This document shows positions 8,759 through 17,045 of a DNA stretch of 64,000 bases, one piece after another (positions within the stretch are counted from its first letter, which is position 1; every line of letters begins with the position of its first letter). Origin of the DNA: an uncultured cyanobacterium (GTDB taxonomy: Bacteria > Cyanobacteriota > Cyanobacteriia > PCC-6307 > Cyanobiaceae); NCBI GenBank assembly GCA_903917565.1, contig CAIXBB010000016.1, positions 1-64,000 on the forward strand, given 5' to 3'. The notes under the pieces are model-generated. The model did no database searches, was not told where the DNA came from, and saw only the letters and a list, made by a program, of their open reading frames with translations. Made by a program: the position numbers and the translations under genes.

Positions 8759-9277
8759 TCACCCCAGCGTCCTGAGGATGTCCTTCATCAGCAGCACCAG
8801 GTGCATCGGGTCGGTAGGGGACGGCTCGAATTCGGGAATGAGGTGCAGGTAGAACGCCCGGGCCGATGCACTCTCGGCATGGACGAGCAACCCCCGGCAA
8901 CCCACTTCGGAGCCGATCTGCGCCGTGCGGCTGATCACATCCGCCAGCAGAGCGGCACCGAGGCCCCGTCCTTCATGGTGAATGTCGACGCCGAGCCGGG
9001 CCAGCAGGGCAACGGGCTGGGGATAGCGGCCGGCGCCTTTCCGCAGCCGCGGCGGGGCCTGCGCCGGCGTGATGCTGGCCATGCACCAGGCGTAGTACGC
9101 CACCACATCGCTGCCACCAACTTCGGTGACAACGAACACCCTGCTGGTGCCGCCAAGGGCATGGGCCTGGCGAGCGTGCTGTCTCAACCAGATCGTCTGC
9201 TCCTCGGACCGGCATTCGAAACCGTCGAGGCGATCGGCGGAGGCCAGCAGCCGGGGCGACAGGTAGCCGGCTCTCAC
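8759..9277 (-). CDS. GNAT acetyltransferase toxin, TacT/AtaT type
   Basis: A 172-residue GCN5-type acetyltransferase. The acetyl-CoA-binding loop EGRGLGAALL is at about residues 101-110, followed by the catalytic-region strand GCRGLLVHAES and a C-terminal FYLHLIPEFEPSP characteristic of DUF1778-linked GNAT toxins. Relatives acetylate the amino acid on charged tRNA. The GTG start overlaps the antitoxin stop (GTGA). Both genes lie on the minus strand, opposite to the restriction operon. Confidence 0.87.
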   Translation of the reverse strand: MRAGYLSPRLLASADRLDGFECRSEEQTIWLRQHARQAHALGGTSRVFVVTEVGGSDVVAYYAWCMASITPAQAPPRLRKGAGRYPQPVALLARLGVDIHHEGRGLGAALLADVISRTAQIGSEVGCRGLLVHAESASARAFYLHLIPEFEPSPTDPMHLVLLMKDILRTLG

Positions 9278-9582
9278 TCCTGAAACGGTGAGGGCCGATC
9301 CATCAGCGCACGCAGCCCCTTCAGCGAGCGTGCCGGCCGTTGGTTGATGCGCTCCCAGGCGTCGAGTGCCTCGGGGCCAAGGCGGAAATCTTCGCGGTCG
9401 GCCAGCACCTGCTGGGCAGCCAGCCGCAGATGCGTGATCACGAACCCGGTGAGATCGCTGCCGGAAGCGGCGACAGCCCGATCGATCAGCAGGCGGTCCT
9501 CAGCTGTTGCCCGTACTTCGATGCGTCGATTGCGGGAACGGGTGCTGGCGGGGTCCAAGGGCTTTCCCCTCTGTACGTCCAT
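9274..9582 (-). CDS. DUF1778 (TacA-type) ribbon-helix-helix antitoxin
   Basis: A 102-residue antitoxin. The N-terminal ribbon-helix-helix is RRIEVRATAEDRLLIDRAVA, followed by GSDLTGFVITHLRLAAQQVL. The C-terminal toxin-neutralising tail ends in MDRPSPFQE. The start was chosen at MDVQRGK because a GTAC dyad overlaps it. A truncated second copy of the same C-terminal half lies at about 15226-15388. Confidence 0.88.
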   Translation of the reverse strand: MDVQRGKPLDPASTRSRNRRIEVRATAEDRLLIDRAVAASGSDLTGFVITHLRLAAQQVLADREDFRLGPEALDAWERINQRPARSLKGLRALMDRPSPFQE

Positions 9583-9587
9583 AGTAC
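9573..9587. promoter_or_regulatory. GTAC-N7-GTAC dyad at the DUF1778 antitoxin start
   Basis: Two GTAC tetramers in inverted symmetry straddle the antitoxin start codon. RHH antitoxins usually autoregulate by binding short repeats at this position. Suggestive only. Confidence 0.3.
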
Positions 9588-9683
9588 GGCCACTCAGCAG
9601 ACCATCAGGGACTGGCACGAGACCTGCCAACACCCCAGGCACCGTCTAGCCTCTGGCGAGTGGAGGGCTGGGTTGCTAAGACC

Positions 9684-9848
9684 ATGCTCAGCGTGGACGT
9701 CACCGGCAAGCCCTGGGCGGTGACCCCCGAAAAGATCGCAGAAGCCGTGCGCCGCGTCCTGCGCGGGCTGCTGATGCCAATCGATCTGATCGTGACCAGC
9801 CAGGCCCTCTACGGCTCCCGCGCCCAGGTGCTCCATGCGGGGGATTGA
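9684..9848 (+). pseudogene. Internally deleted nucleotidyltransferase
   Basis: A 54-codon frame. The first half (TGKPWAVTPEKIAEAVRRVL) resembles the N terminus of MNT-type nucleotidyltransferases, and the second half (MPIDLIVTSQALYGSRAQV) resembles the segment near their C terminus. The catalytic GSxxxG...DxD block expected between them is missing. It reads as an in-frame internal deletion and cannot be catalytically active. It lies directly upstream of the RhuM-Fic gene. Confidence 0.5.
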
Positions 9849-9869
9849 CCAGGCCCAGGCGGGGCCACC

Positions 9870-10880
9870 ATGACGAGCTTCTCCAAGTCCGTCAGCGGCG
9901 AGATCCTCGTCTATGAGGCTCCGGACGGCAGTGCTCAGGTGGATGTCCGCCTCGACCAGGAAACGGTCTGGCTCTCCTTGAACCAGATCGCTGAGCTGTT
10001 CGGCCGCGATAAGTCCGTCGTTTCCAGGCACCTGCGCAATGTCTTCGCCACTGGAGAGTTGGAGCGAGAGGGAACCGTTGCAAAAAATGCAACAGTTCAA
10101 ACAGAGGGCGACCGAGAAGTCGTCCGGCACATTGAATTCTTCAATCTGGACGCCATTCTTTCGGTCGGCTATCGGGTGAATTCAAAGCGTGGCACCCAGT
10201 TCCGCCTATGGGCCACCCGCACGCTTCGTGAGCATCTGGTGCGGGGCTACACCCTCAACCAGCAGCGCTTTGCGCGCAATGCCGCAGAGCTGGAAGCCGC
10301 CCTGAACCTGGTGCGCAGGGCCGCCGCTGGCGAGGCGCTCACGTCGGACCAGGGCCGGGGGCTCGTTGATGTGATCGCCCGGTACACCCAGACCTTCCTC
10401 CTGCTGCAGGGCTACGACGAGGGTCTCCTTGCCGAGCCCAAGGGTGTTCCTGGTGGTGTGCTGCTGTCCCCGAGCGAGGCGAGAACCGCGGTCGCCCGGC
10501 TCAAGGCCGATCTGATCGCACGGGGCGAGGCCACCGACCTGTTCGGACGTGAGCCCAAGGACGGACTGGCCGCCCTGCTAGGCAATCTCGACCAGAGCGT
10601 TTTCGGTGATCCGGCCTATCCAACTATCGAGTCGAAAGCGGCGCATCTTCTCTACTTTGTCGTCAAGAATCATCCCTTCACCGATGGCAACAAACGCATC
10701 GGCTCCTTCCTGTTCGTGGACTTCCTGAATCGCAACGGCCGGCTCTTCCGCAATGGTGAGGTGGTCATCAACGATGTTGGGCTCGCGGCGCTTGCGCTGC
10801 TCGTAGCCGAGTCGGCACCGAAGGACAAGGACGTCATGATCCGGCTGGTGATGCACATGCTCACAGGGCCGCCCCCATGA
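9870..10880 (+). CDS. RhuM-Fic/Doc fusion protein
   Basis: A 336-residue two-domain protein. Residues 1-150 are the RhuM (virulence-protein) domain, with a DNA-binding-like segment [20 protein letters not shown] and the conserved [19 protein letters not shown]. Residues 165-336 are a Fic/Doc domain with the catalytic loop HPFTDGNKR at 268-276, containing the invariant His and the phosphate-binding residues. Fic enzymes transfer AMP or phosphate to target proteins. The stop overlaps hsdR (ATGA), so it is co-translated with the restriction subunit; a regulatory or safeguard role is inferred. Confidence 0.87.
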   Translation: MTSFSKSVSGEILVYEAPDGSAQVDVRLDQETVWLSLNQIAELFGRDKSVVSRHLRNVFATGELEREGTVAKNATVQTEGDREVVRHIEFFNLDAILSVGYRVNSKRGTQFRLWATRTLREHLVRGYTLNQQRFARNAAELEAALNLVRRAAAGEALTSDQGRGLVDVIARYTQTFLLLQGYDEGLLAEPKGVPGGVLLSPSEARTAVARLKADLIARGEATDLFGREPKDGLAALLGNLDQSVFGDPAYPTIESKAAHLLYFVVKNHPFTDGNKRIGSFLFVDFLNRNGRLFRNGEVVINDVGLAALALLVAESAPKDKDVMIRLVMHMLTGPPP

Positions 10881-13800
10881 CCCTCACCGAAGCCATGGTC
10901 GAAGAGGCGGCCCTCGGCTGGTTCCAGGAGCTGGGCTATGCAGTGCTCCCCGGCCCCCAGCTGGCCCCCGGCGAACCGGCGGCCGAGCGGGAGTCGTTCA
11001 GCGATGTGGTGTTGGTGGGCCGCCTGCGCGAGGCCATCTGCAAGCTGAATCCGTCCATTCCTGAGGAGGCCCGCGAGGAGGCCCTGCGCAAGTTGTTGCG
11101 CCTGGCTTCACCCTCGCTCGTGCAGACCAACCGCGCCTTCCACCGCCTGCTGCGTGAGGGCGTGCCGGTGGAATACCCACGGCCCGATGGCAGCATCGCC
11201 GGCGATCACGTGCGGCTGGTCGACTTTGCAGCCGTTGCCGCCAACGACTGGCTGGTGGTGAACCAGTTCTCCGTGAGTGATGGCCAGCACAATCGCCGGC
11301 CCGACCTGGTGGTGTTCCTAAACGGGCTGCCCCTGGGCCTGATCGAGCTCAAGAGCGCCGCCGCTGAAAGCGCCACCATCTGGAGCGCCTATGCCCAGCT
11401 GCAGACCTACAAAGCCGAAATACCGGTCCTCTTCCAGTACAACGCCGCCCTGGTGGTGAGCGATGGGCTGCAGGCTCGTATCGGTGCGCTCACGGCCAAC
11501 CAGGAGTGGTTCAAGTTGTGGCGCAGCATCGATGGCGAGTCCGACGCACCCGCCACGGCCCTGGAGCTGGAAACGCTCATCCGTGGCGTGTTCGAACCGC
11601 AGCGCTTCCTCGATCTGTTGCAGCACTTCATCGTCTTCGAGGAAGACCCGGATTCGGGCGCTCTGCACAAGATCATCGCTGGCTACCACCAGTTCCATGC
11701 CGTGAACGCGGCGGTGCAGGAAACCGTGCGCGCCAGCGGCCTTGGCCAGGCAGCCCGCAGCCAGGGTGGACGGCCGGGCGACCGCCGCGCCGGGGTGGTG
11801 TGGCACACCCAGGGCAGCGGCAAGAGCTTCTCGATGCTCTTCTATGCCGCGCGCATCGTGCGCCATCCGGCGATGCAGAACCCCACCCTGGTGGTGCTCA
11901 CTGATCGCAACGATCTCGACGACCAGCTGTTCGGCCAGTTCCAGCGCTGTGCCGACATCCTCGGCCAGACGCCCGTGCAGGCCGCCAGTCGCGAACACCT
12001 GCGCGAGCTGCTCAACCGGGCCAGTGGCGGCGTGGTGTTCACCACCATCCAGAAGTTCATGCCCGAAAGGGGAGAGGCGATGCCCGAGCTGAGTGCCCGC
12101 CAGAACATCGTGGTGATCGCAGATGAAGCGCACCGCAGCCAGTACAGCTTCGGCGGCAAGGTCAACGAGAAAACTGGCGTGATGTCCTACGGCTTCGCCA
12201 GTAACCTGCGCGACGCCCTCCCCAACGCCTCCTTCATCGGCTTCACCGGTACGCCGATCGAGCAGACCGACGCCAACACCCGCGCGGTGTTCGGCGATTA
12301 CATCTCCATCTACGACATCCAGCGCGCCGTGGCCGACAGGGCCACCGTGCCGATCTACTACGAGAGCCGCATCTCCAAGCTCTCCCTGAACGCCGCCGCG
12401 CTGCCTGCTCTCGACGCCGAATTCGAGGAGATCACCGAAGGCGAAGAGCAAACCAGCAAGGAAAAACTCAAAACCAAGTGGGCCGCCCTCGAGGCACTGG
12501 TGGGCGATCCCAAGCGCCTCGCCCTGGTGGCTGCCGACCTGGTGGCGCATGTGGAGAAGCGCCTGGAGGCGATGGATGGCAAGGCGATGGTCGTCTGCAT
12601 GAGCCGCCGCATCTGCGTCGATCTCTACAACGCCCTGATCCAGCTGCGGCCCGAGTGGGCGCAAGACACCCTCAAGGTGGTGATGACCGGCAGCGCCGAC
12701 GACGGCCCCGACTGGCAACCCCACATCCGCAGCAAGGAAGCGCGCCGCCAGCTGGCCAACCGCTTCAAGGACGCCGCCGATCCGTTCAGGATCGTGATCG
12801 TGCGTGACATGTGGCTCACGGGCTTCGATGCCCCTTGTCTGCACACCATGTATGCCGACAAGCCGATGCAGGGCCACGGCCTGATGCAGGCCATCGCCCG
12901 CGTCAACAGGGTGTTCCGCGACAAGCCCGGCGGCCTGGTGGTGGATTACCTCGGCCTCGCCGATCAGCTCAAGCGCGCCCTGGCCACCTACACCGAAAGC
13001 GGCGGCCAAGGCGACCCCACCTTCGACACCGCCCAGGCCAGCGCCGTGATGCTGGAAAAATATGGCATCGCCTCAGATCTCCTCCACGGATTTGACTGGT
13101 CGCGCTGGACCAGCGGCACACCCACCGAGCGCCTGCAGCTCCTTCCCGCCGGCCAGGAGTACATCCTTCAGCAGGAGAACGGCAAGCAACGCTGGCAGCA
13201 GGTGGTGGCCGAACTCTCCCGCGCCTTCGCCCTCTGCGCCGCCAGCGACGAGGCCACCGCCATCCGCGACGATGTGAGTTTCTTCCAGGCCCTTCAGGCC
13301 GCCCTTTCCAAACAATCCAGCAGCACCAGCAAAACGCCGGAGCAGCTCGATGCCGCCATACGCCAGCTGGTGAGCAAGGCCATCACCACTGAAGGCCAGG
13401 TGATCGATGTGTTCACGGCCGCCGGACTTCCCAGGCCCGACATCTCCATCCTCAGCGATCAGTTTCTCGCTGAAGTTCGCGGCCTCAAGCACAGGAATGT
13501 GGCCGCCGAACTGCTCGAGAAACTCCTGAAAGACGAGCTGAAGGTGCGCTCCAGGCGCAACCTCGTGCAGAGCCAGGTGTTCTCCGAGAAGCTCAAGAAA
13601 GCCCTTAACGCTTACCACAACCGCGCCATCACCACGGCCCAGGTGATCGAGGAGCTGATCGCCCTCGCCAAGGAGCTCGATGCCGCCACCAAACGCGGCG
13701 AATCCCTCGGCCTCAGCGACGACGAAGTCGCCTTCTACGACGCCCTCGCCGCCAACGACAGCGCCGTGCAGGCCATGGGAGACGCCAAGCTCAAGCTGAT

Positions 13801-13993
13801 CGCCGCCGAGCTGATCACCCAGGTGAAGAAGAGCGTGACGATCGATTGGACCCTGCGCGAAAGCGCCCGGGCCAGGATCCGCGTGATGGTGAAACGCATC
13901 CTCAACAAATACGGCTACCCGCCTGATCTGCAGGACGACGCGGTGAAAACTGTTCTGGCCCAGGCGGAGTTGCTCTGTGCCCACTGGGTCTGA
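10877..13993 (+). CDS. hsdR: Type I restriction endonuclease and translocase subunit HsdR
   Basis: Motor and nuclease subunit of 1,038 residues, a normal HsdR length. The PD-(D/E)xK nuclease is RPDLVVF...LIELK (D143, E157, K159). SF2 helicase Walker A is HTQGSGKS (310-317) and motif II is DEAH (416-419). Motif VI is in [17 protein letters not shown] at about 674-690. The C-terminal helical part binds the methylase core. It is separated from hsdS by about 5.8 kb of other genes and is coupled to RhuM-Fic by an ATGA overlap. All catalytic motifs are intact. Confidence 0.95.
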   Translation: MTLTEAMVEEAALGWFQELGYAVLPGPQLAPGEPAAERESFSDVVLVGRLREAICKLNPSIPEEAREEALRKLLRLASPSLVQTNRAFHRLLREGVPVEYPRPDGSIAGDHVRLVDFAAVAANDWLVVNQFSVSDGQHNRRPDLVVFLNGLPLGLIELKSAAAESATIWSAYAQLQTYKAEIPVLFQYNAALVVSDGLQARIGALTANQEWFKLWRSIDGESDAPATALELETLIRGVFEPQRFLDLLQHFIVFEEDPDSGALHKIIAGYHQFHAVNAAVQETVRASGLGQAARSQGGRPGDRRAGVVWHTQGSGKSFSMLFYAARIVRHPAMQNPTLVVLTDRNDLDDQLFGQFQRCADILGQTPVQAASREHLRELLNRASGGVVFTTIQKFMPERGEAMPELSARQNIVVIADEAHRSQYSFGGKVNEKTGVMSYGFASNLRDALPNASFIGFTGTPIEQTDANTRAVFGDYISIYDIQRAVADRATVPIYYESRISKLSLNAAALPALDAEFEEITEGEEQTSKEKLKTKWAALEALVGDPKRLALVAADLVAHVEKRLEAMDGKAMVVCMSRRICVDLYNALIQLRPEWAQDTLKVVMTGSADDGPDWQPHIRSKEARRQLANRFKDAADPFRIVIVRDMWLTGFDAPCLHTMYADKPMQGHGLMQAIARVNRVFRDKPGGLVVDYLGLADQLKRALATYTESGGQGDPTFDTAQASAVMLEKYGIASDLLHGFDWSRWTSGTPTERLQLLPAGQEYILQQENGKQRWQQVVAELSRAFALCAASDEATAIRDDVSFFQALQAALSKQSSSTSKTPEQLDAAIRQLVSKAITTEGQVIDVFTAAGLPRPDISILSDQFLAEVRGLKHRNVAAELLEKLLKDELKVRSRRNLVQSQVFSEKLKKALNAYHNRAITTAQVIEELIALAKELDAATKRGESLGLSDDEVAFYDALAANDSAVQAMGDAKLKLIAAELITQVKKSVTIDWTLRESARARIRVMVKRILNKYGYPPDLQDDAVKTVLAQAELLCAHWV

Positions 13994-14154
13994 GGGACCT
14001 CACTCAGGGGAGTTTCAAGCAACCTCGGAGCGCCTGATCGAGCCTGTTATGGGCCCAGGCGCCTCCGGCCAGGGATTCGAGTCGCCGGGAGGCTTCACCG
14101 CATGGCTTGGCGCCCGGGCCAGCACAGCTAACCTCGATCCAGCACGGTTGGGTC

Positions 14155-14382
14155 ATGTCCGAGCAGGAACGCCAGCTTCAAGACCTCGAGAGCCGGTTCC
14201 CGTCAGTCTCCGGTGAGGCGTTTGCCGCCGCGCGTGCTCAGGTGCTGGCCTCTGGGCAAAGCGTGTTGCAATCCGAAGGCGGCTTCATCGTCCGGGTCTT
14301 CCCCGACGGCCGCAAGCAGCGGCTGAAGCCGGTTGAAGCACCCACCCCGGTCGCGCCTGGCACCATCATCACCATCCGGTGA
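14155..14382 (+). CDS. Small antitoxin of a zeta-toxin pair
   Basis: A 75-residue protein (MSEQERQLQDLESRFPSVSG...) ending in GTIITIR. It overlaps the zeta-like kinase gene by GTGA. Its size, position and pattern (an amphipathic helix, then a short beta segment GGFIVRVFPDGRKQRLKPV) fit antitoxins encoded just before cyanobacterial and proteobacterial zeta toxins. The start was chosen at the ATG after GGTTGGGTC because upstream codons look non-coding. Function is inferred mainly from its neighbour. Confidence 0.7.
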   Translation: MSEQERQLQDLESRFPSVSGEAFAAARAQVLASGQSVLQSEGGFIVRVFPDGRKQRLKPVEAPTPVAPGTIITIR

Positions 14383-15125
14383 TCGCGGCCACACCCAGGC
14401 TGCGCGTGTTCGCCGGCCCCAATGGCTCGGGCAAAAGCGTGCTCAAGTCGGTGCTGCCCCCGCCCTTGCTGGGGATGTACCTGAACCCGGATGAGATCGA
14501 GGCGAGCATTCGCCAGGTCGGCTTTCTGGATCTGGGTGCCTTTGGTGTCAGCACCACAGCCGCTGAGCTTTTGCCGGCCTTCACGGGCTCGGAGTTGCTG
14601 CGATCTGCCGGGTTGCTGGAGCCGGCTCGGCGGTTGTGGTTGGAGAGTGACCGGCTGGTCTTTGCCGGCGTGGTGGTCAATGCCTACTTCGCTTCGGTGG
14701 TGGCAGATGTTCTGCGCCAGCACCTGCTGGAGCGCCGGGCCAGCTTCACCTGCGAAACCGTCATGTCCCATCCCGACAAGGTGGCGCTGCTGGAGCAGGC
14801 ACAACGGCTTGGCTACCGCACCTATCTCTACTTCGTGGCCACTGATGATCCAGTGATCAATGTTTCGCGGGTGCGCAACCGCGTGGGGTTGGGCGGGCAT
14901 GCTGTACCGGAAGACAAGATCATCAGTCGTTACCACCGCTCGCTGGCGCTTTTGCTGGAGGCCATCAAGCACACAAGCCGGGCCTACATCTTCGACAACT
15001 CAACCGACAGCTCCGACCCACAGCTCGCCTGGATCGCAGAAATCACCGATGGCCGGCAACTGGAGCTGAAGTCAGACCGGATCCCCGCCTGGTTCAAGAG
15101 GGCGGTGATTGAGAAGATTGCTTGA
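14379..15125 (+). CDS. Zeta-toxin family kinase
   Basis: A 248-residue P-loop kinase with Walker [11 protein letters not shown] at residues 11-20, LNPDEIEA at about 31-38, the catalytic-region CETVMSHPDK and the Arg-rich lid NVSRVRNRVGLGGH. Zeta toxins phosphorylate UDP-N-acetylglucosamine and block peptidoglycan synthesis. The GTG start overlaps the antitoxin stop. It follows hsdR on the same strand after a 160-base gap and is probably a separate transcription unit. Confidence 0.85.
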   Translation: MIAATPRLRVFAGPNGSGKSVLKSVLPPPLLGMYLNPDEIEASIRQVGFLDLGAFGVSTTAAELLPAFTGSELLRSAGLLEPARRLWLESDRLVFAGVVVNAYFASVVADVLRQHLLERRASFTCETVMSHPDKVALLEQAQRLGYRTYLYFVATDDPVINVSRVRNRVGLGGHAVPEDKIISRYHRSLALLLEAIKHTSRAYIFDNSTDSSDPQLAWIAEITDGRQLELKSDRIPAWFKRAVIEKIA

Positions 15126-15225
15126 GCCTGTCATGGACGAGCAGCCCTCCGCAACAGCCATCGGAGCCGAACCGTGCCGTATGGCTGATCCATCCGCCAG
15201 TAGTAGGGCCACAGGTAGACCGCGC

Positions 15226-15388
15226 TCACTCCTGGAACGGTGAGGGCCGATCCATCAGCTCGCGCAGACCCTTCAGGGAGCGTGCCGGCCGCTGGTTGAT
15301 GCCTTCCCAGGCGTCGAGCGCCTCCTGGTCGAGGCGGAACCCCTCGCGGTCGGCCAGTACCTGCTGGGCGGCCAGGCGCCGATGGCGG
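15226..15388 (-). pseudogene. C-terminal remnant of a DUF1778 antitoxin
   Basis: The minus-strand reading LAAQQVLADREGFRL, LDAWEGINQRPARSLKGL and LMDRPSPFQE nearly repeats the C-terminal half of the intact antitoxin at 9274-9582. The N-terminal DNA-binding half is missing: homology stops where an unrelated plus-strand fragment starts. The flanking 5 bases that carry the GNAT start in the intact module are also kept, so this is a scar of a second TacAT module. Confidence 0.75.
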
Positions 15389-15555
15389 GCTCGGGTGCCT
15401 GGCGCTTCGCCATGGCCCTGCGCCAACGGCCGCAGCCCGAGGCGTTCGCGGTCGCGTTCCTGGCCAGCCAGCCCGGCAGCCTCTGGCAGCTCCGCTGCGG
15501 GCCGATGGCGCTGGAGCGTTTCATCCGGCGCTTCCTGCCCGGGAATCCGCTCTGA
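15382..15555 (+). pseudogene. Shortened copy of the 123-residue hypothetical at 16365
   Basis: A 57-codon frame contains GAWRFAMALRQRPQPEAFAV joined directly to SLWQLRCGPMALERFIRRFL. Both match the protein at 16365-16736, but the N terminus and about 40 internal residues are missing. It is a deletion derivative and abuts the antitoxin remnant at about 15385, so the junction probably formed by recombination. Confidence 0.7.
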
Positions 15556-15562
15556 TCAGGCG

Positions 15563-15964
15563 TCAGGGAACGGCGTGCTCCAACGGGCTCGCAATCTCGG
15601 GAAAAGCCCGCAGCAGTTGGCGATCGGAGCTGATCAGGCGGCTCTGGAGCGCCAGGGCGGCCGCCACGAACTCGCAGTCATAGGCGCTGCAGTCGCTCGC
15701 CTCCACCAGCCGGAACACGTCGGCGGAGTCGACCGGCACCTCCCGTCCCTGCAGCAGAGATTCCGCCTGGCCCTGGAGCCTCAGCACCTGCTGGCGCTCC
15801 AGCTGCCCCCGCCTCAGGTAGCCGCTGAGCACGCTGCGCAGCTCGCTTCGCCAGAGCACCGGAGCGGCCCATTCAGGGTCGTGCAGCAGCAGCGCCTCAG
15901 CCTTCTCGGTCTGGGGGCCTGCCAGCAACAGATAGGCCACCACGTTGGTGTCCACCACGATCAT
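15563..15964 (-). CDS. PIN-domain toxin, FitB/VapC type
   Basis: A 133-residue PIN domain: MIVVDTNVVAYLLLAG at the N terminus, the LWRSELRSVL acidic region, SAYDCEFVAAAL, and SSDRQLLRAFPE at the C terminus. The start is the ATG in the ATGA-type overlap with its antitoxin. It is a predicted ribonuclease toxin and pairs with the Arc/FitA-like gene immediately upstream. Confidence 0.87.
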   Translation of the reverse strand: MIVVDTNVVAYLLLAGPQTEKAEALLLHDPEWAAPVLWRSELRSVLSGYLRRGQLERQQVLRLQGQAESLLQGREVPVDSADVFRLVEASDCSAYDCEFVAAALALQSRLISSDRQLLRAFPEIASPLEHAVP

Positions 15965-16209
15965 GGGCGGCCTTCGCGCTTGAAGGCATCGATCTGCTCC
16001 GGGGTGAATGCCGCTTCCGGTGGCAGGCTCCGGCGCAAGGCCCGGATGGCTTCCAGCCGCTCGGCAGCACTGATCTCCTTCACGGGCAGGGCTGCCTCCA
16101 GGCACACGATCGCTTCGCTGTTGAGGCTGCGGCGATGCTGCTGGGCCGACTGCTTCAGACGGCCGTAGAGGTCGTCGGGGAGATTCTTGAGGGTGAGGCT
16201 CCTGGCCAT
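15961..16209 (-). CDS. FitA/Arc-type ribbon-helix-helix antitoxin
   Basis: An 82-residue antitoxin. ARSLTLKNLPDDLYGRLKQS then AQQHRRSLNSEAIVCLEAAL is the FitA-like RHH fold, and the C-terminal helix (PEAAFTPEQIDAFKREGRP) would contact the PIN toxin. The start MARSLTLKNLP was preferred to MVAIVPSTAM nine residues upstream, because the fold begins directly after it. Confidence 0.87.
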   Translation of the reverse strand: MARSLTLKNLPDDLYGRLKQSAQQHRRSLNSEAIVCLEAALPVKEISAAERLEAIRALRRSLPPEAAFTPEQIDAFKREGRP

Positions 16210-16364
16210 CGCCGTTGACGGGACAATGGCAACCATTCTGCAACCGAAATGGTGGCGCTGGAGCCTCACCCAGGCGTCCGGAGGATCCCCTTTCGCCATC
16301 GGCCAGCCGTGTCCATCGGCCCTGAGACACCGGTGGCACTTCCCTGTGCAGCCGCCCCAGCCCC

Positions 16365-16736
16365 TTGGCCACCCGCGCCGTCTATTCCTTCACCGGTTTC
16401 CCCGGCGTTTCGGAGCGCCATCTCTACCTCCACCACGACGGCTACCCCACCGGCGCCGCCTGGCGCTTCGCCACGGCCCTGCGCCAGCGGCCGGAGCCTG
16501 GGGCGTTCGCGGCCGCGTTCCTGGCCACCCAGCCCGGCGCCGAACCCCTGGCCGCCCCCGAGCAGGCGGCCGATGCCGAGTACCGATACCAGGTGCAGCT
16601 GCTGGGCGGCGACGCGGCCCCGCTCCAGGTGCAGGCCTGGCGGCGGCTGCCGGGTGGCACCCTCTGGCAGCTCCGCTGCGGACCGATGGCCCTGGAGCTG
16701 TTCATCCGGCGCTTCATGCCCGGGGATCCGCTTTGA
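16365..16736 (+). CDS. Conserved hypothetical protein, 123 residues
   Basis: I do not recognise a family. The frame starts with TTG (ATRAVYSFTGFPGVSERHLY) and is rich in Ala, Arg and Pro. Tokens that recur in a partial copy at 15382 are GAAWRFATALRQRP, LWQLRCGPMALE and FIRRFMPGDPL. That recurrence, with preserved frame, supports real coding. It has no signal peptide or membrane segment, and it sits between two toxin-antitoxin modules. Confidence 0.55.
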   Translation: MATRAVYSFTGFPGVSERHLYLHHDGYPTGAAWRFATALRQRPEPGAFAAAFLATQPGAEPLAAPEQAADAEYRYQVQLLGGDAAPLQVQAWRRLPGGTLWQLRCGPMALELFIRRFMPGDPL

Positions 16737-16759
16737 TCCGGCGGCATGGACCTCCAACC

Positions 16760-16776
16760 GTACAGTAACGCGTACA
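16760..16776. promoter_or_regulatory. Repeated GTACA motif upstream of yefM
   Basis: Two GTACA elements (16760-16764 and 16772-16776) lie 18-34 bases before the yefM start. YefM proteins bind TGTACA-type sites to repress their own operon, so this is a likely operator; the repeats here are direct rather than inverted. Confidence 0.4.
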
Positions 16777-16793
16777 TATCCGAAGAGAAGCCG

Positions 16794-17045
16794 ATGGACG
16801 CCATCACCTACACCACGGCCCGCGCCAACCTGGCGCAGACCATGAACCGGGTTTGCGCCGACCATGAGCCGCTGATCATTACCCGCAACGGGCAGCAATC
16901 CGTGGTGATGATGTCCCTGGAGGACTTCAATGCCCTTGAGGAAACCGCCTACCTCCTGCGGGTCCCCGAAAACGCCAGGCGTCTGCTTGAGGCGACGGCC
17001 AGCCTGGAAGCCGGCCAGGGCCAGGAGCGGAGCCTCAGCGAATGA
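16794..17045 (+). CDS. yefM: YefM-family antitoxin
   Basis: An 83-residue Phd/YefM antitoxin: ITYTTARANLAQTMNRVCAD, PLIITRNGQQSVVMMSLEDF and the EETAYLLRVPENARRLLEA toxin-binding helix. The start at MDAITYT matches the family; 16 upstream in-frame codons contain the GTACA operator and are unlikely to be translated. Overlaps yoeB by ATGA. Confidence 0.94.
   Translation: MDAITYTTARANLAQTMNRVCADHEPLIITRNGQQSVVMMSLEDFNALEETAYLLRVPENARRLLEATASLEAGQGQERSLSE

Noticed and set aside
11318-13009. 563-codon minus-strand frame opposite hsdR
   Set aside because: Codon-position shadow of hsdR; rich in His, Ala and Val as expected for antisense of GC-rich coding DNA.
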